In this document: positions 1-8,879 of the stretch, piece after piece
Position numbering within the stretch: the stretch's first letter is position 1
Layout: every line of letters starts with the position of its first letter
Assembly (NCBI GenBank): GCA_964349045.1
Contig: CAYGFI010000044.1
Span: 1-28,784 of the forward strand
DNA: 28,784 nucleotides
Direction: 5' to 3'
Source: JACJXF01 sp964349045
Lineage (GTDB): Bacteria; Bacteroidota; Bacteroidia; Bacteroidales; GCA-2748055
The notes under the pieces: model-generated
Databases searched by the model: none
What the model was told of the DNA's origin: nothing
What the model saw: only the letters and a program-made list of their open reading frames with translations
Translations under genes and position numbers: made by a program

Positions 1-2
1 TT

Positions 3-1049
3 CATTTTCCCAGCTTTAACATAGAAGATCTGCTGCATGCCCTCCCCCTGGCATTTGCCTGTTTTCTGCTGGCCTATATTGAAAGTGTTTCTGCTGCAAA
101 AGCGCTGGCTCATAAAAATGATTATGAAATTGATGCGCACCAGGAATTGCTGGCAATAGGTGTGGCAAATCTTGCGACATCACTGGGTAACGGATACCCT
201 GTAAGCGGAGGCTTGTCACAATCGGTTGTGAATGAAGAAGCCGGGGCAAAAACACCGGTATCCCTGGTAATCGCATCCGCTACCATTGCTGTTTGTCTCC
301 TTTTCTTAACAGGACTGCTCAAAAATCTGCCCACAGTGATGCTTGCTTCGATAGTTCTTGTTGCCATAAGGGGACTTGTGGATTTTAAGGAATTTAACCG
401 CTTACGAAAAGTGAATCATTTCGATTTTATAATTGCAATCCTGGCATTGCTGAGTGTTATAATTTTTGGCATACTTCAGGGAGTTATCATTGCAGCGATA
501 GCTTCACTTATTTTATTAATCAGGATCGTTTCCTCCCCTCACGTTGCTTTTCTGGGCAGAATTCCCGGAACAAACAGGTACACCGATATTAAGCGCCACC
601 CCGATAATGAAACTCTAAAGGGTGTTCTTCTGTTCAGGGTAGAATCTCCGCTTTTATATTTTAATGTGGCAAACGTTTATCATACTGTGTGGGCAAAGAT
701 CCTCTCCAAAGGACAACATCTGAAGGTGGTCATTCTTGATTTAAGTACCTCTGCATACGTGGATTCAAGCGGCGCGCGGTTAATAAAAAAGCTCTACATC
801 GATCTCGAAAAACGGGGTGTTTCGTTTAAAGTAGCAGAGGCACATTCCGAGGTGCGCGACATTTTAAGATTTGAAGATGTTGAGCACCTGCTGGGGCATG
901 TCAGCAGAAAAGATTCAATTCATGAAATAGTCATTCATTCAATAAGTGAACCTAAAAAAGAGCCCGGCAAAAAAAAGAAAAAGAAGTCTCTATCAGATGG
1001 GGGTTCTGAAAAAAAAGAAAAAAAGAAAAAAAAGAAAAAAGGTGACTGA
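3..1049 (+). CDS. SulP-family anion transporter, C-terminal part
   Basis: This gene enters from the left edge and is open from base 3 with no start codon visible, so about 348 residues of a normally 500-700 residue protein are present. SulP proteins are inner-membrane sulfate, bicarbonate or other anion transporters. The visible part begins in the late membrane domain, with the family segment IESVSAAKALA followed by GNGYPVSGGLSQSVVNEEAG, then several hydrophobic helices, and ends with a cytoplasmic STAS domain containing VDSSGARLI. The last 30 or so residues are almost all lysine with a few Ser, Gly and Glu. That tail is encoded by a purine tract that doubles as the T-tract of the terminator of the convergent gene. 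An internal TTG at 147 is not the real start, because the family homology continues upstream of it. The substrate cannot be read from the sequence. Confidence 0.9.
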   Translation, partial: HFPSFNIEDLLHALPLAFACFLLAYIESVSAAKALAHKNDYEIDAHQELLAIGVANLATSLGNGYPVSGGLSQSVVNEEAGAKTPVSLVIASATIAVCLLFLTGLLKNLPTVMLASIVLVAIRGLVDFKEFNRLRKVNHFDFIIAILALLSVIIFGILQGVIIAAIASLILLIRIVSSPHVAFLGRIPGTNRYTDIKRHPDNETLKGVLLFRVESPLLYFNVANVYHTVWAKILSKGQHLKVVILDLSTSAYVDSSGARLIKKLYIDLEKRGVSFKVAEAHSEVRDILRFEDVEHLLGHVSRKDSIHEIVIHSISEPKKEPGKKKKKKSLSDGGSEKKEKKKKKKKGD

Positions 1050-1065
1050 GCCTGTCGGAGTCACC
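1020..1065 (-). terminator. Rho-independent terminator of the MATE gene, overlapping the SulP 3' end
   Basis: A perfect 7-base inverted repeat, GGTGACT (1041-1047) and AGTCACC (1059-1065), encloses an 11-base loop. Read on the minus strand it starts 9 bases after the MATE stop codon and is followed by a long T-rich run (1040 down to about 1020, interrupted by single C residues). This is the classic intrinsic terminator layout for the minus strand. On the plus strand only TGTTTG follows, so it should work poorly for the SulP transcript. The stem also includes the SulP stop codon. Confidence 0.75.
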
Positions 1066-1074
1066 TGTTTGCCC

Positions 1075-2534
1075 CTATACAATTCTTGTTTTCCAATGTC
1101 CTTTTCTGAAAAGATAAAAAGCCGTCAGCGAAAGAACCGTTTCAGCAATAATAATAGCTACATAAACTCCTTGTTCCTGCATTCCGGCTTTTGTAGCCAG
1201 GATATAAGCCAGAGGTATTTCGATTGCCCAGAAAGCCACCAGGTTGATAAGTGTTGGGGTTCGGGTGTCGCCCGCCCCGTTAAATGCCTGGATCATTACC
1301 ATTCCCAGGGCATACAAAACATAGCCATAGCTGATGGTTCTCAGGCAGGTGATCCCTGCCTGGACTACTGCCATATCTTTTGTAAAAAGAGAAATAAAGT
1401 AACCCGTTTTAAAAATAAAAACCAGTGCAACCAGCCCCAGTAATATCATATTAAACCAGGCAGCAGCCATTACGGCACGCTCTGCTCTCCCGGGTTCTTT
1501 TGCTCCCAGATTCTGGCCTACAAGGGTTCCGGCTGCATTAGCGAGTCCCCAGGAAGGAAGCAATGTGAATATGAGAATCCTGATCCCGATAAAATACCCG
1601 GCTACCGCTTCAGTTCCAAATCCACTGATGATACGCACCATAAATATCCAGCTCGATGTAGCAATAAGATTCTGGAAAATTCCACCAAGGGAGAGTCGTA
1701 GTAATTTCAGAATGATCTCTATCGAAACTTTCATGTGCCGTATCCTGAGTTTGATGCGGTGATTTCCTTTGAATAACATATAAAATTGATAGATTACAGC
1801 TATTCCCCTTCCAATGTTGGTTGCTACCGCTGCTCCCATGACGCCCAGCTCCGGAAACGGCCCCCATCCAAAGATAAAACAAGGATCTAAAATTATGTTA
1901 AGAACATTGGCAACCACCATGACGCGCAGGGAAATGGCTGCATCACCTGAACTGCGGAATACGGCATTGATAATAAATAATAACATGATAACACTGTTTC
2001 CGCCAATCATCAGCGCCGGGTACATGTATCCGGTGGCGATAACCGTATCTGATGCTCCCATTATCTTCAGTAAATCTTTCGAATAAATAATTCCTGGTAC
2101 AGCAATGAAAGCGGAAATTACCAGGCCTGCCAGGATAGCCTGGAAGGCGCTTTTAGAGGCATTTTCAGGATTATGTTCTCCGATTCTTCTGGAAACTATG
2201 GCTGTTGTTGCAATGCTTAAACCAAAACCAATAGCATAAACCAGGGTCATCACCGATTCGGTAATACCCACGGTTGCAATAGCGTCGGCACCAAGCCGGG
2301 CAACAAAAAGGATATCCACAATGGCAAATACCGATTCCATGATCATCTCAAGAACCATTGGAATGGCTAATAAAAAAATTGCTTTACCTAAGTTAATCCG
2401 GGTGAAATCCTTTTCTGTTCCACCGATTGCTTCCTTAAGGNNNNNNNNNNCTTAAGGTCAGCCCATAATGATTTTATAGATTTACCGGAAAAAAGTAAAA
2501 AAAATCCTGAGAAATTAAATTTATAACCCGACAT
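1075..2534 (-). CDS. MATE-family multidrug/cation efflux transporter, split by an assembly gap
   Basis: MATE proteins are 12-helix inner-membrane antiporters that export organic cations and drugs using Na+ or H+. The uninterrupted part shows the repeated hydrophobic helices and the family start AIFLLAIPMVLEMIMES, with VDILFVARLG in the first helix. The reading frame does not stop at the internal Met at 2358; it runs into the ten Ns at 2441-2450. CTTAAGG lies on both sides of the Ns (2434-2440 and 2451-2457). Removing the Ns and one copy restores an open frame through SIKSLWADLKEAIGGTEKDF to an ATG at 2534, giving 480 residues, a normal MATE length. The start at 2534 is therefore inferred. It is the last gene of a minus-strand series and ends at a strong terminator. 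The exact substrate is not deducible. Confidence 0.88.
2441..2450. other. Assembly gap (ten Ns)
   Basis: Ten Ns are flanked by the same seven bases CTTAAGG, ending at 2440 on the left and starting at 2451 on the right. This looks like two contigs that overlap by a few bases but were not merged. Collapsing the overlap keeps the MATE gene in frame, so little or no real sequence is probably missing. Confidence 0.9.
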
Positions 2535-2700
2535 GATTAAAGATGTAAATAAGCCAAAGGCTTCATGGATAATTGATTAATCCGAACATACTGCAGTCTG
2601 CTGCAGGTACATTGAAGGGAGCCCGGTAAAGCTACAGGGACTTAGCTGAAGGTTATAAAGACAATTCTCATAGGAAGTAATTCTTCGATATGGTGCAAAT

Positions 2701-3624
2701 TTAAAAATTAAATTTAATTCCGGTTAATTTTTCCGATTCTTCCCATAATCTTTTTGCAGTTTCCTGATCTGTGAATTTCGGGTTTATCTTTTCTTCCCTT
2801 GGATAACCGCGCACAGACCCTATACCGGAAGGACCATAGTACTTACCTGATTGCACCTGATCAGAAGTTGCCGCGTACAAAGATGGTAATGCACCCTTCC
2901 ATGCAGGTTGTGCAATTATTTTATTCATGATTTTATTAACGGCAACATTTGCCCGGGACCCTTCCATTTCCCCTCCGCGTATCTGAAGATTTGTTGATGC
3001 ATAGCCCGGATGCGATGCCATTGCTTTGGTTTGCTTTCCTGCCAGCCTGATCCGCCGGTCGAGTTCAATGGTGAATAAAAGGTTCGCGAGTTTACTCTGA
3101 CTGTAGGCCGACCATTTAGAGTAATATTTCTCCCAGTTCATATCATCGAAATTAATTTTACCGAATTTATGCATCAGGCTGGAAACGTTGACGATCCGTG
3201 CTCCAGGTGTTTTTTCAATGAAATTGAACATAAGGGCAGTAAGGGCAAAATGGCCCAGGTGGTTCGTGCCAAACTGCATTTCAAATCCCTGGACTGTGCG
3301 ACGAAGCGGGATTGCCATCACACCTGCATTATTTATCAGAATATCCAGTTTCTCATATTCATCCATAAAGGCATCAGCAAAATGCTTTACCAATTCAATA
3401 TTTGCCAGATCCAGCTTCATAAATTGCAGATCAGCAGAAGGAATTTCCGATTTAATTTTTTCAAGTGCAGCATTTCCCCGGTCCTTATTTCGGGAAGCAA
3501 GAACCACGTGAGCGCCTTTACGGGCCAATTCGAGACAGGTGTAATAACCCAGTCCTGAATTTGCACCCGTAACCAGGGCTATTTTACCAGTAAGATCAGG
3601 GATATCAGAAGCTTTCCATTTCAT
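2701..3624 (-). CDS. Short-chain dehydrogenase/reductase (retinol dehydrogenase-like)
   Basis: This 307-residue cytosolic NAD(P)-dependent oxidoreductase has a single Rossmann domain. The cofactor-binding motif TGANSGLG is at residues 19-26, followed by ASRN, which suits binding of NADP phosphate. LDL sits near residue 71, NNAG is at 98-101, the catalytic Ser lies in VNVSS near 148, and the YxxxK pair is Tyr174 and Lys178. The order and spacing match the subgroup annotated as retinol dehydrogenase or WW-domain oxidoreductase-like. The length is normal and no signal peptide is present. It lies on the minus strand between the GNAT and MATE genes, with about 170 bases before the MATE start, so joint transcription is possible but not shown. 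The substrate is unknown. Confidence 0.9.
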   Translation of the reverse strand: MKWKASDIPDLTGKIALVTGANSGLGYYTCLELARKGAHVVLASRNKDRGNAALEKIKSEIPSADLQFMKLDLANIELVKHFADAFMDEYEKLDILINNAGVMAIPLRRTVQGFEMQFGTNHLGHFALTALMFNFIEKTPGARIVNVSSLMHKFGKINFDDMNWEKYYSKWSAYSQSKLANLLFTIELDRRIRLAGKQTKAMASHPGYASTNLQIRGGEMEGSRANVAVNKIMNKIIAQPAWKGALPSLYAATSDQVQSGKYYGPSGIGSVRGYPREEKINPKFTDQETAKRLWEESEKLTGIKFNF

Positions 3625-3973
3625 GGGAATAATTTTAATAGCCTGTCAAAGTTAAGCTTGTTATCCTAAATTTCAAAAGAGTGAATACAAGGAAAATAAA
3701 CAATTTATAAACTTTTCCGGACATAAAATTATAAGCTGATGGCTGATAAATCACGGCAGAAAATAATCCTTTACAGATTCTCATTATAAACCACAATTCA
3801 GATATGATATGAATTTATCGCCTTCTGAACAAATAATTCAATGTTTAAAATAATTTATAAACTAAACTAAGATTCAGATACAGACTTATTTCATTAATTT
3901 TCGGGAAACTGGTAAGGGAATAAACTATGGTAGTATTGAACTGGTTCATATAGGTCAATCCTGCTGATCCGTT
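3625..3973. other. Intergenic region, no gene seen
   Basis: This is an AT-rich stretch of 349 bases between two minus-strand genes. I see no coding potential, convincing hairpin with T-tract, or recognisable promoter. It presumably holds the promoter of the downstream dehydrogenase gene. Confidence 0.6.
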
Positions 3974-4480
3974 TTACGAAAACGATTCTGCAAGTTTTAC
4001 AAGGGCATCACCGGTTAACCGGTTTAAGAGCCATTCTTTCTTTATTTCTGCTCCAATAGATTTATAAAATTCGATAGAAGGAGTATTCCAGTCGAGAACG
4101 TTCCATTCAAGTCTTCCATAGCCCCTGTCAACAGCAAGTTTTGCCAGGTAATGTAATAATTCCTTCCCGAAACCCTTCCCCCGCATTGATTCCAGCACAA
4201 ACAAATCTTCCAGGTAAATTCCTGGTTTACCCAAAAAAGTGGAGAAATTATAGAAATACAAAGCAAAACCAACTGCCTCTCCTTTATATTCTCCAAAAAC
4301 AACCTCAGCTACAGGCTTTTCCGAAAAAAGATTTTTCTCTATATCCGAAACAGAAGCACATACCATTTCAGAAAGCTTCTCATATGCGGCCAGAGCTTTA
4401 ATGAAGTCAAGTATGAGTTGTGCGTCTTTTTTTTCGGCTTTGCGGATTACAAAGTCCGGAATTGATGATGTAAATGTCAT
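3974..4480 (-). CDS. GNAT-family N-acetyltransferase, diamine/spermidine acetyltransferase-like
   Basis: This 168-residue protein is of the GCN5-related N-acetyltransferase fold, which transfers acetyl from acetyl-CoA to an amine. The N-terminal strand FVIRKAEKKDA is typical. The acetyl-CoA loop is RGKGFGK (residues 100-106), preceded by YLEDLFVLESM. The stretch EWNVLDWNTPSIEFYKSIGA is the usual signature of the spermidine/spermine acetyltransferase-like subgroup, with Tyr139 in the position of the general acid. The length is normal for the subgroup. The protein is cytosolic with no signal peptide. It is the first gene of the minus-strand series. The specific amine is not predictable. Confidence 0.88.
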   Translation of the reverse strand: MTFTSSIPDFVIRKAEKKDAQLILDFIKALAAYEKLSEMVCASVSDIEKNLFSEKPVAEVVFGEYKGEAVGFALYFYNFSTFLGKPGIYLEDLFVLESMRGKGFGKELLHYLAKLAVDRGYGRLEWNVLDWNTPSIEFYKSIGAEIKKEWLLNRLTGDALVKLAESFS

Positions 4481-5411
4481 TTATTTAATTCTTTAATTTA
4501 GAAACCAAATTACAAAACTTCCAAGTAATTATTGCCAACATTTATGTATGTTTTCACTACCCATTCACTCATTCTCTAATTAACTAATTAGTGTCTGTCA
4601 ATAATGTCCTCAATTTTGTTAATAACCATCAGATTTTTTGATGCGTGGGAGAATTTTTCACAACAAAAACCATTGCTCAGCAATAACAGACTAAAATCCG
4701 GTTAATATCTCAGTTCATATTGTTAATATCAGTTGGATTTTGATTTTTTTACACATCTTTTCATCCCGTTTATAGGTTTATCATTCAAAACGCTCTTTTT
4801 TACTGCTCGTTCCGCCGATCAGCAGACTTGTGGGCCGGGTTTGATCCGGGCAAGAATTAATCCGGTCATTACCCTGTAGTTATATACCAAAATACTCCAA
4901 AGGACCTTCGTCTGAAAGTGAATCTATCCATTCCAATTACAAGTAAAAATATTGAATCCCGTTTTATATTTGAGATAATAGCCTCCATTGCACTACGCCA
5001 TTTCTTCAGCCGCGTTATTATGATTTTCGGACATCTGAATAAATGTATTTGTTACAAGGATAAAAAATAACACGGTTTTTGAGGTATTTGAAGAACTGAA
5101 CTAGCCTGATGATACGGATCAGAACATCTTAAGAGATGATATTATAAGGTTCACAAAACGGAACTATGTGGGACATTAATAGCCAGATAGCAAAAGAGTC
5201 CTGGAAAACACATGTGGCAAATAAGCAACATCATGAATGATATTAGCAAGAAAAGAACCAATAAGAGCAATTAAAACAAAAAAAAAGGAGCGAATTTTGA
5301 GCCTATCCAACATTTTCAATAAGTATGAGAAATATCTCATGGCAAATGGACAAATCATCACTTTTGGACATATTGGTCTTCAATGAAAAAATTCAATAAT
5401 AATAAAGTATC
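4481..5411. other. Long intergenic region with leader of the first fucan operon
   Basis: About 930 bases lie between the divergent acetyltransferase and glycosidase genes. No recognisable gene is present. A 58-codon open stretch near 4856-5070 has no start or recognisable homology and was not called. The last 230 bases, from about 5184, resemble the region just upstream of the GH29 gene at 20621 and probably carry the promoter and leader of the operon that follows. Confidence 0.6.
5184..5300 (+). repeat. Leader-region repeat, copy 1
   Basis: This segment aligns, with many substitutions, to about 20464-20590. Shared blocks appear in the same order: an AGATA start, AGTCC, GGCAA, then ATGATATTAGCAA, GAGCAATTAAA and GCGAA. 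The similarity resumes just before the start codons with AATAATAAAG. Both copies lie directly upstream of the first gene of a fucose-related gene set, so a shared promoter or leader is the simplest reading. Confidence 0.55.
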
Positions 5412-6590
5412 ATGAAAAAATTATCCCTACTCGTCCTTGTATCAATCCTGTTTTTTAGTCAGTTTTCCTGGACTCAAAATTTGCTTAACAGTGATAAAAG
5501 CATATTTCAATCAAAAGATTTCTATCCGGAATTTAGCTGGGACGTAACTCCCCTTTATTGTATGTTTGGTGATGGAAATCGGGTTTTAGAGCCTGAAGAG
5601 GTGAGTTTTATTGCAAAAAGAACCGACTTCATCTGCATCGAGAAATCACATGGCCTCAAGGAATTAGGTGCTGCTGAATTAGGGGCAAAACATGAAGCGG
5701 CTGCATTTAAAAAGATTAAGCCTGATATTAAAGTACTGTTCTATTTTAATTCTGCCTGGGCATGGCCTTTTACATCCTACAGCAAGAATTTTACAATAGA
5801 AAATATTGACGCACACCCGGAATTAAAAAAATTCCTGCTAATAGACCCTAAGACGGGAGAATTAAACCGAAGGGGGACAACATTGAGTTTTGATGTGCTG
5901 AATCCTGAATTTCGGGAATGGTGGGTGAACACTGTTGCCAAAGGAGTTAAGGAGTCTGGTTGTGACGGAGCTTTTATTGATCAAATGCATGGATTTGTAT
6001 GGCTGAGACCGGACAAGAAGGATGAAGTTGAAAAAGCCATGGGGCTAATGATGGGCAATTTGAAGAAAAAAATAGGTGCTGAAAAAATACTTCTTGGAAA
6101 CAATGCGCATGATGATCAAGCCAAATATGTTTTTCCTGTGGTTGATGCCATTATGTTTGAACATTACAATGCTGATCTGATCAACAAGGAGAACCTGCTT
6201 AAAGACTGGGACAATATGCTACGTATTGCAAAAGCCGGTACAATGTCAATTTTTCGCATTGGTGTCGAAGCTGAACCCAAATCAAATACAGACAATAGTG
6301 AAGAAAATAGAGACCAGCAAATGGAGAAATTATCGAAAGAAAGGGTTGAGTTTTATTTGTCATGCTACCTGATTGGCGCACAACCCTACTCCTATTTTCA
6401 GTATGGTTGGGGCTGGACAAGGGCTTCCGGTTCACTGGTAGATTATCCTGAGTTTTCCAAACCACTTGGGGCTCCTAAGGGTGCGTACAAACGTAAAAGT
6501 GCTGATGCATGGGTGTTTACAAGGGAATTTGAGCATGCAAGTGTTTGGGTTGATACCGAAAAGAGAGAGGGGAAAATTACCTGGAGATAA
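5412..6590 (+). CDS. Secreted putative glycoside hydrolase, TIM-barrel (GHL15-like)
   Basis: This 392-residue protein has a clear N-terminal signal peptide (MKKLSLLVLVSILFFSQFSW, cleavage near TQN), so it is exported to the periplasm. The body reads as a beta/alpha barrel: DVTPLYCMFGDGN, then FICIEKSHG, then KVLFYFNSAWAWPF, then GCDGAFIDQMHGF, where a buried acidic residue ends a strand, then KILLGNNAHDD and AIMFEHYNAD. This pattern matches putative glycosyl hydrolase families of the GHL type (Pfam GHL15 is my best guess), whose substrates are mostly unknown. It starts a five-gene operon with beta-helix proteins, a sulfatase and a fucosidase, 84 bases before the next gene, which suggests action on a sulfated fucose-containing glycan. 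The family assignment is from memory of the pattern and not certain. Confidence 0.65.
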   Translation: MKKLSLLVLVSILFFSQFSWTQNLLNSDKSIFQSKDFYPEFSWDVTPLYCMFGDGNRVLEPEEVSFIAKRTDFICIEKSHGLKELGAAELGAKHEAAAFKKIKPDIKVLFYFNSAWAWPFTSYSKNFTIENIDAHPELKKFLLIDPKTGELNRRGTTLSFDVLNPEFREWWVNTVAKGVKESGCDGAFIDQMHGFVWLRPDKKDEVEKAMGLMMGNLKKKIGAEKILLGNNAHDDQAKYVFPVVDAIMFEHYNADLINKENLLKDWDNMLRIAKAGTMSIFRIGVEAEPKSNTDNSEENRDQQMEKLSKERVEFYLSCYLIGAQPYSYFQYGWGWTRASGSLVDYPEFSKPLGAPKGAYKRKSADAWVFTREFEHASVWVDTEKREGKITWR

Positions 6591-6674
6591 TTAGTGGCCC
6601 AAATATGGAAAAGGACCAGGTATATCATACTATTCGTAACAAATCATATATTAATTGACAAAATACATTAAGAA

Positions 6675-8831
6675 ATGATTAAAAATAATTTGCTTGTTCT
6701 AAGTCTCATCGCAATTTCACTAAGCATTTCTGCATGCAACAGAGTAACAAATATTTATGTTTCTCCGGTGGGAAATGATGGTAATCCAGGAACAAAGGAG
6801 TTGCCATTAGCAAGCCTGGATGGTGCTAAAAGCCATGTTCGAAAAATCAAGACTTCTTTTAAAGATGATATAATTGTCTGGCTGCGAGGAGGTACTTATT
6901 TTTTGGATGAAACTGTCGTTTTCGGTTTGGAGGACTCAGGTGAAGGTGAATCAGTTATCACCTACCAGGCATATCCCAAGGAGGAAGTAATTTTTAGTGC
7001 AACAGCAGAAATTAAGGCCTGGAAAAAACCTGAAAATCCAATCCCTGATCTTCCTGAAATTGCTCAGGATAAAGTATGGGTAACAGATGTTCCCAAAGTG
7101 AAGGCTACTCCATGGCATTTCTACACCTTGTATGATTCTGAAGGTCGTTTGCCAAGGGCAAGGTCAAAGGGATTTATTCCTACTTCAGTATCCTTGGAAT
7201 TATCGTCTAAAAATCCTGTCAGAAATACATTGCATTTTCCGCCAGGAGCATTGAAAAATTGGTCAAATCTGGAGGACGTTGAGTTAATTATTCGACCCCA
7301 TCATGTCTGGATTCTTAATATTCTGCCGCTGGCATCGGTCGACGAAAAGGCGAAGATTGCTAAAACGACTTTCCCTGCCACCTATCCGATGGATGGCCTC
7401 TATTTACTCAGAGACTTAGAATCAGCATGGGTTGAAAATGTTCTGGAGGCGCTTGACGAACCAGGCGAGTGGGTATTGAATACAGGTGAAGGCAAACTTT
7501 ACCTGTGGCCCAGAGCAGGGAGCCCTCCTCAGGGGATAAGAGCGCCCTTACTCAGGGAATATATCCGCATTGAAGGTCAGATAGATAAAAATGGGCCGAT
7601 AGACATACCTGTCAGGAATTTATGTTTTCGGGGTTTAACATTCATGCATGGTGAACGCGAGCAGTGGGTTAAAGGTGATAAAGGACTGCAACACGATTGG
7701 GAAATGCACGACAAGGCCACTGCCATGTTTCGTCTTAGGGGTGCCGAGAACTGCCTCATCGAGAACTGTCACTTTTCCCAAAGCGGAGGCTCAGCTATCC
7801 GGGTAGATTTGTATGGGCAGAATAACAGAATTGAAAGTAATCTTATAGAGCATATTGGGGGAACCGGCATCCTGCTTTGCGGCTACGGCCCGGGAGAAAA
7901 GGACGTTAATAAAAACAATCTCATATACAACAATCATATTCATCATACCGGTGAAATCTACTGGCACTCACCCGGCATATTTTTATGGCAGAGTGGCGAT
8001 AACCGTATTGCCAATAACTTAATTCATAATACACCCTACTCTGGCATAATCGTCTCTGGTCTTTTGGACCAATTCTACCCTAAGTTGCTAAGCAAAGATG
8101 AGAGCAAGGAGAAGAGACCTCAGTACAAATTCGCAGCTGAGGAATTCAAGTACACAAAAAACAACCTCATTGAATACAATGAGATTCATCATGCGATGGA
8201 GCTTATGGGCGATGGCAACGGCATTTATATTCGGGGGGCAGGTAATGGGAATATTATCAGCCAAAATTACATACATCACCTTGAGAAGGAGATTGTCATG
8301 CAAAGTCCAATCAGGACAGATGGAGGGCAGCGAGGAACGCTCATTACCGGAAATCTGATGTATAAATGTGTTTCGCATGGCATCCATTTAAAGCTAAACA
8401 ACCGTGCTGAGAATAATATTATTGCAGATATTATTGAGTCGAAACACAATGGTCAGATCCGGCCCCCGGTATATTTTAAGCTTCGGGAAGGCCCTCTAAC
8501 CGGAGGTTCTATTCAACGGAATATTCTTTATCATTCAAAAGGGGATGTGGTTTTCTATGACCAGGGAGAGGACTCAAGACTCCCGGCTGCATGGGCAAAA
8601 GAGGCCGATACGGATTATAACATATATTTCTGCGCCGAAAATCCTGCATTGAGCCAGAAAGCACTTGAAAAGGCACAAAAAGATGGCATTGATATGCATA
8701 GCCTTGCAACAGACCCGCTTTTTATCGACCCGGCGAATGGGGATTTCAGATTAAAACCTGAATCACCTGCTTTGAAATTGGGCTTTGTACCAATCGATTT
8801 GTCCAAGGTCGGTTTGCGGAACAATCCTTAA
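6675..8831 (+). CDS. Beta-helix lipoprotein, GH141-like (copy 1)
   Basis: This 718-residue lipoprotein has a lipobox ending SISAC near residue 21, so it should be anchored to a membrane. The mature N-terminus has the typical start of right-handed beta-helix carbohydrate enzymes: IYVSPVGNDGNPGTKE, then WLRGGTYFLDETV, then ITYQAYPKEEVIF. Many Asn-rich turns (such as NNLIYNNHIHHTGE) repeat through residues 340-560. The C-terminal signature is DPLFIDPANGDFRLKPESPA. The N-terminal layout and length fit GH141, whose known members include an alpha-L-fucosidase and a xylanase. I cannot assign the catalytic residues. It is second in the operon, 48 bases before a paralogue of the same length class. Pectate-lyase-like and other beta-helix families remain alternatives. 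Confidence 0.75.
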   Translation: MIKNNLLVLSLIAISLSISACNRVTNIYVSPVGNDGNPGTKELPLASLDGAKSHVRKIKTSFKDDIIVWLRGGTYFLDETVVFGLEDSGEGESVITYQAYPKEEVIFSATAEIKAWKKPENPIPDLPEIAQDKVWVTDVPKVKATPWHFYTLYDSEGRLPRARSKGFIPTSVSLELSSKNPVRNTLHFPPGALKNWSNLEDVELIIRPHHVWILNILPLASVDEKAKIAKTTFPATYPMDGLYLLRDLESAWVENVLEALDEPGEWVLNTGEGKLYLWPRAGSPPQGIRAPLLREYIRIEGQIDKNGPIDIPVRNLCFRGLTFMHGEREQWVKGDKGLQHDWEMHDKATAMFRLRGAENCLIENCHFSQSGGSAIRVDLYGQNNRIESNLIEHIGGTGILLCGYGPGEKDVNKNNLIYNNHIHHTGEIYWHSPGIFLWQSGDNRIANNLIHNTPYSGIIVSGLLDQFYPKLLSKDESKEKRPQYKFAAEEFKYTKNNLIEYNEIHHAMELMGDGNGIYIRGAGNGNIISQNYIHHLEKEIVMQSPIRTDGGQRGTLITGNLMYKCVSHGIHLKLNNRAENNIIADIIESKHNGQIRPPVYFKLREGPLTGGSIQRNILYHSKGDVVFYDQGEDSRLPAAWAKEADTDYNIYFCAENPALSQKALEKAQKDGIDMHSLATDPLFIDPANGDFRLKPESPALKLGFVPIDLSKVGLRNNP

Positions 8832-8879
8832 TCTAAATTAATAATTACAATTTTTTGATTTTAAACAAAAATCTTGATC

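Noticed and set aside
2588..2606. Repeated CTGCAG palindromes between the MATE and dehydrogenase genes
   Set aside because: Two short palindromes close together are easily explained by chance, and no T-tract or other signal accompanies them.
5176..5361. Minus-strand 61-residue open frame in the leader region
   Set aside because: It overlaps the repeated leader, has no homology I recognise, and the second leader copy does not conserve the frame.
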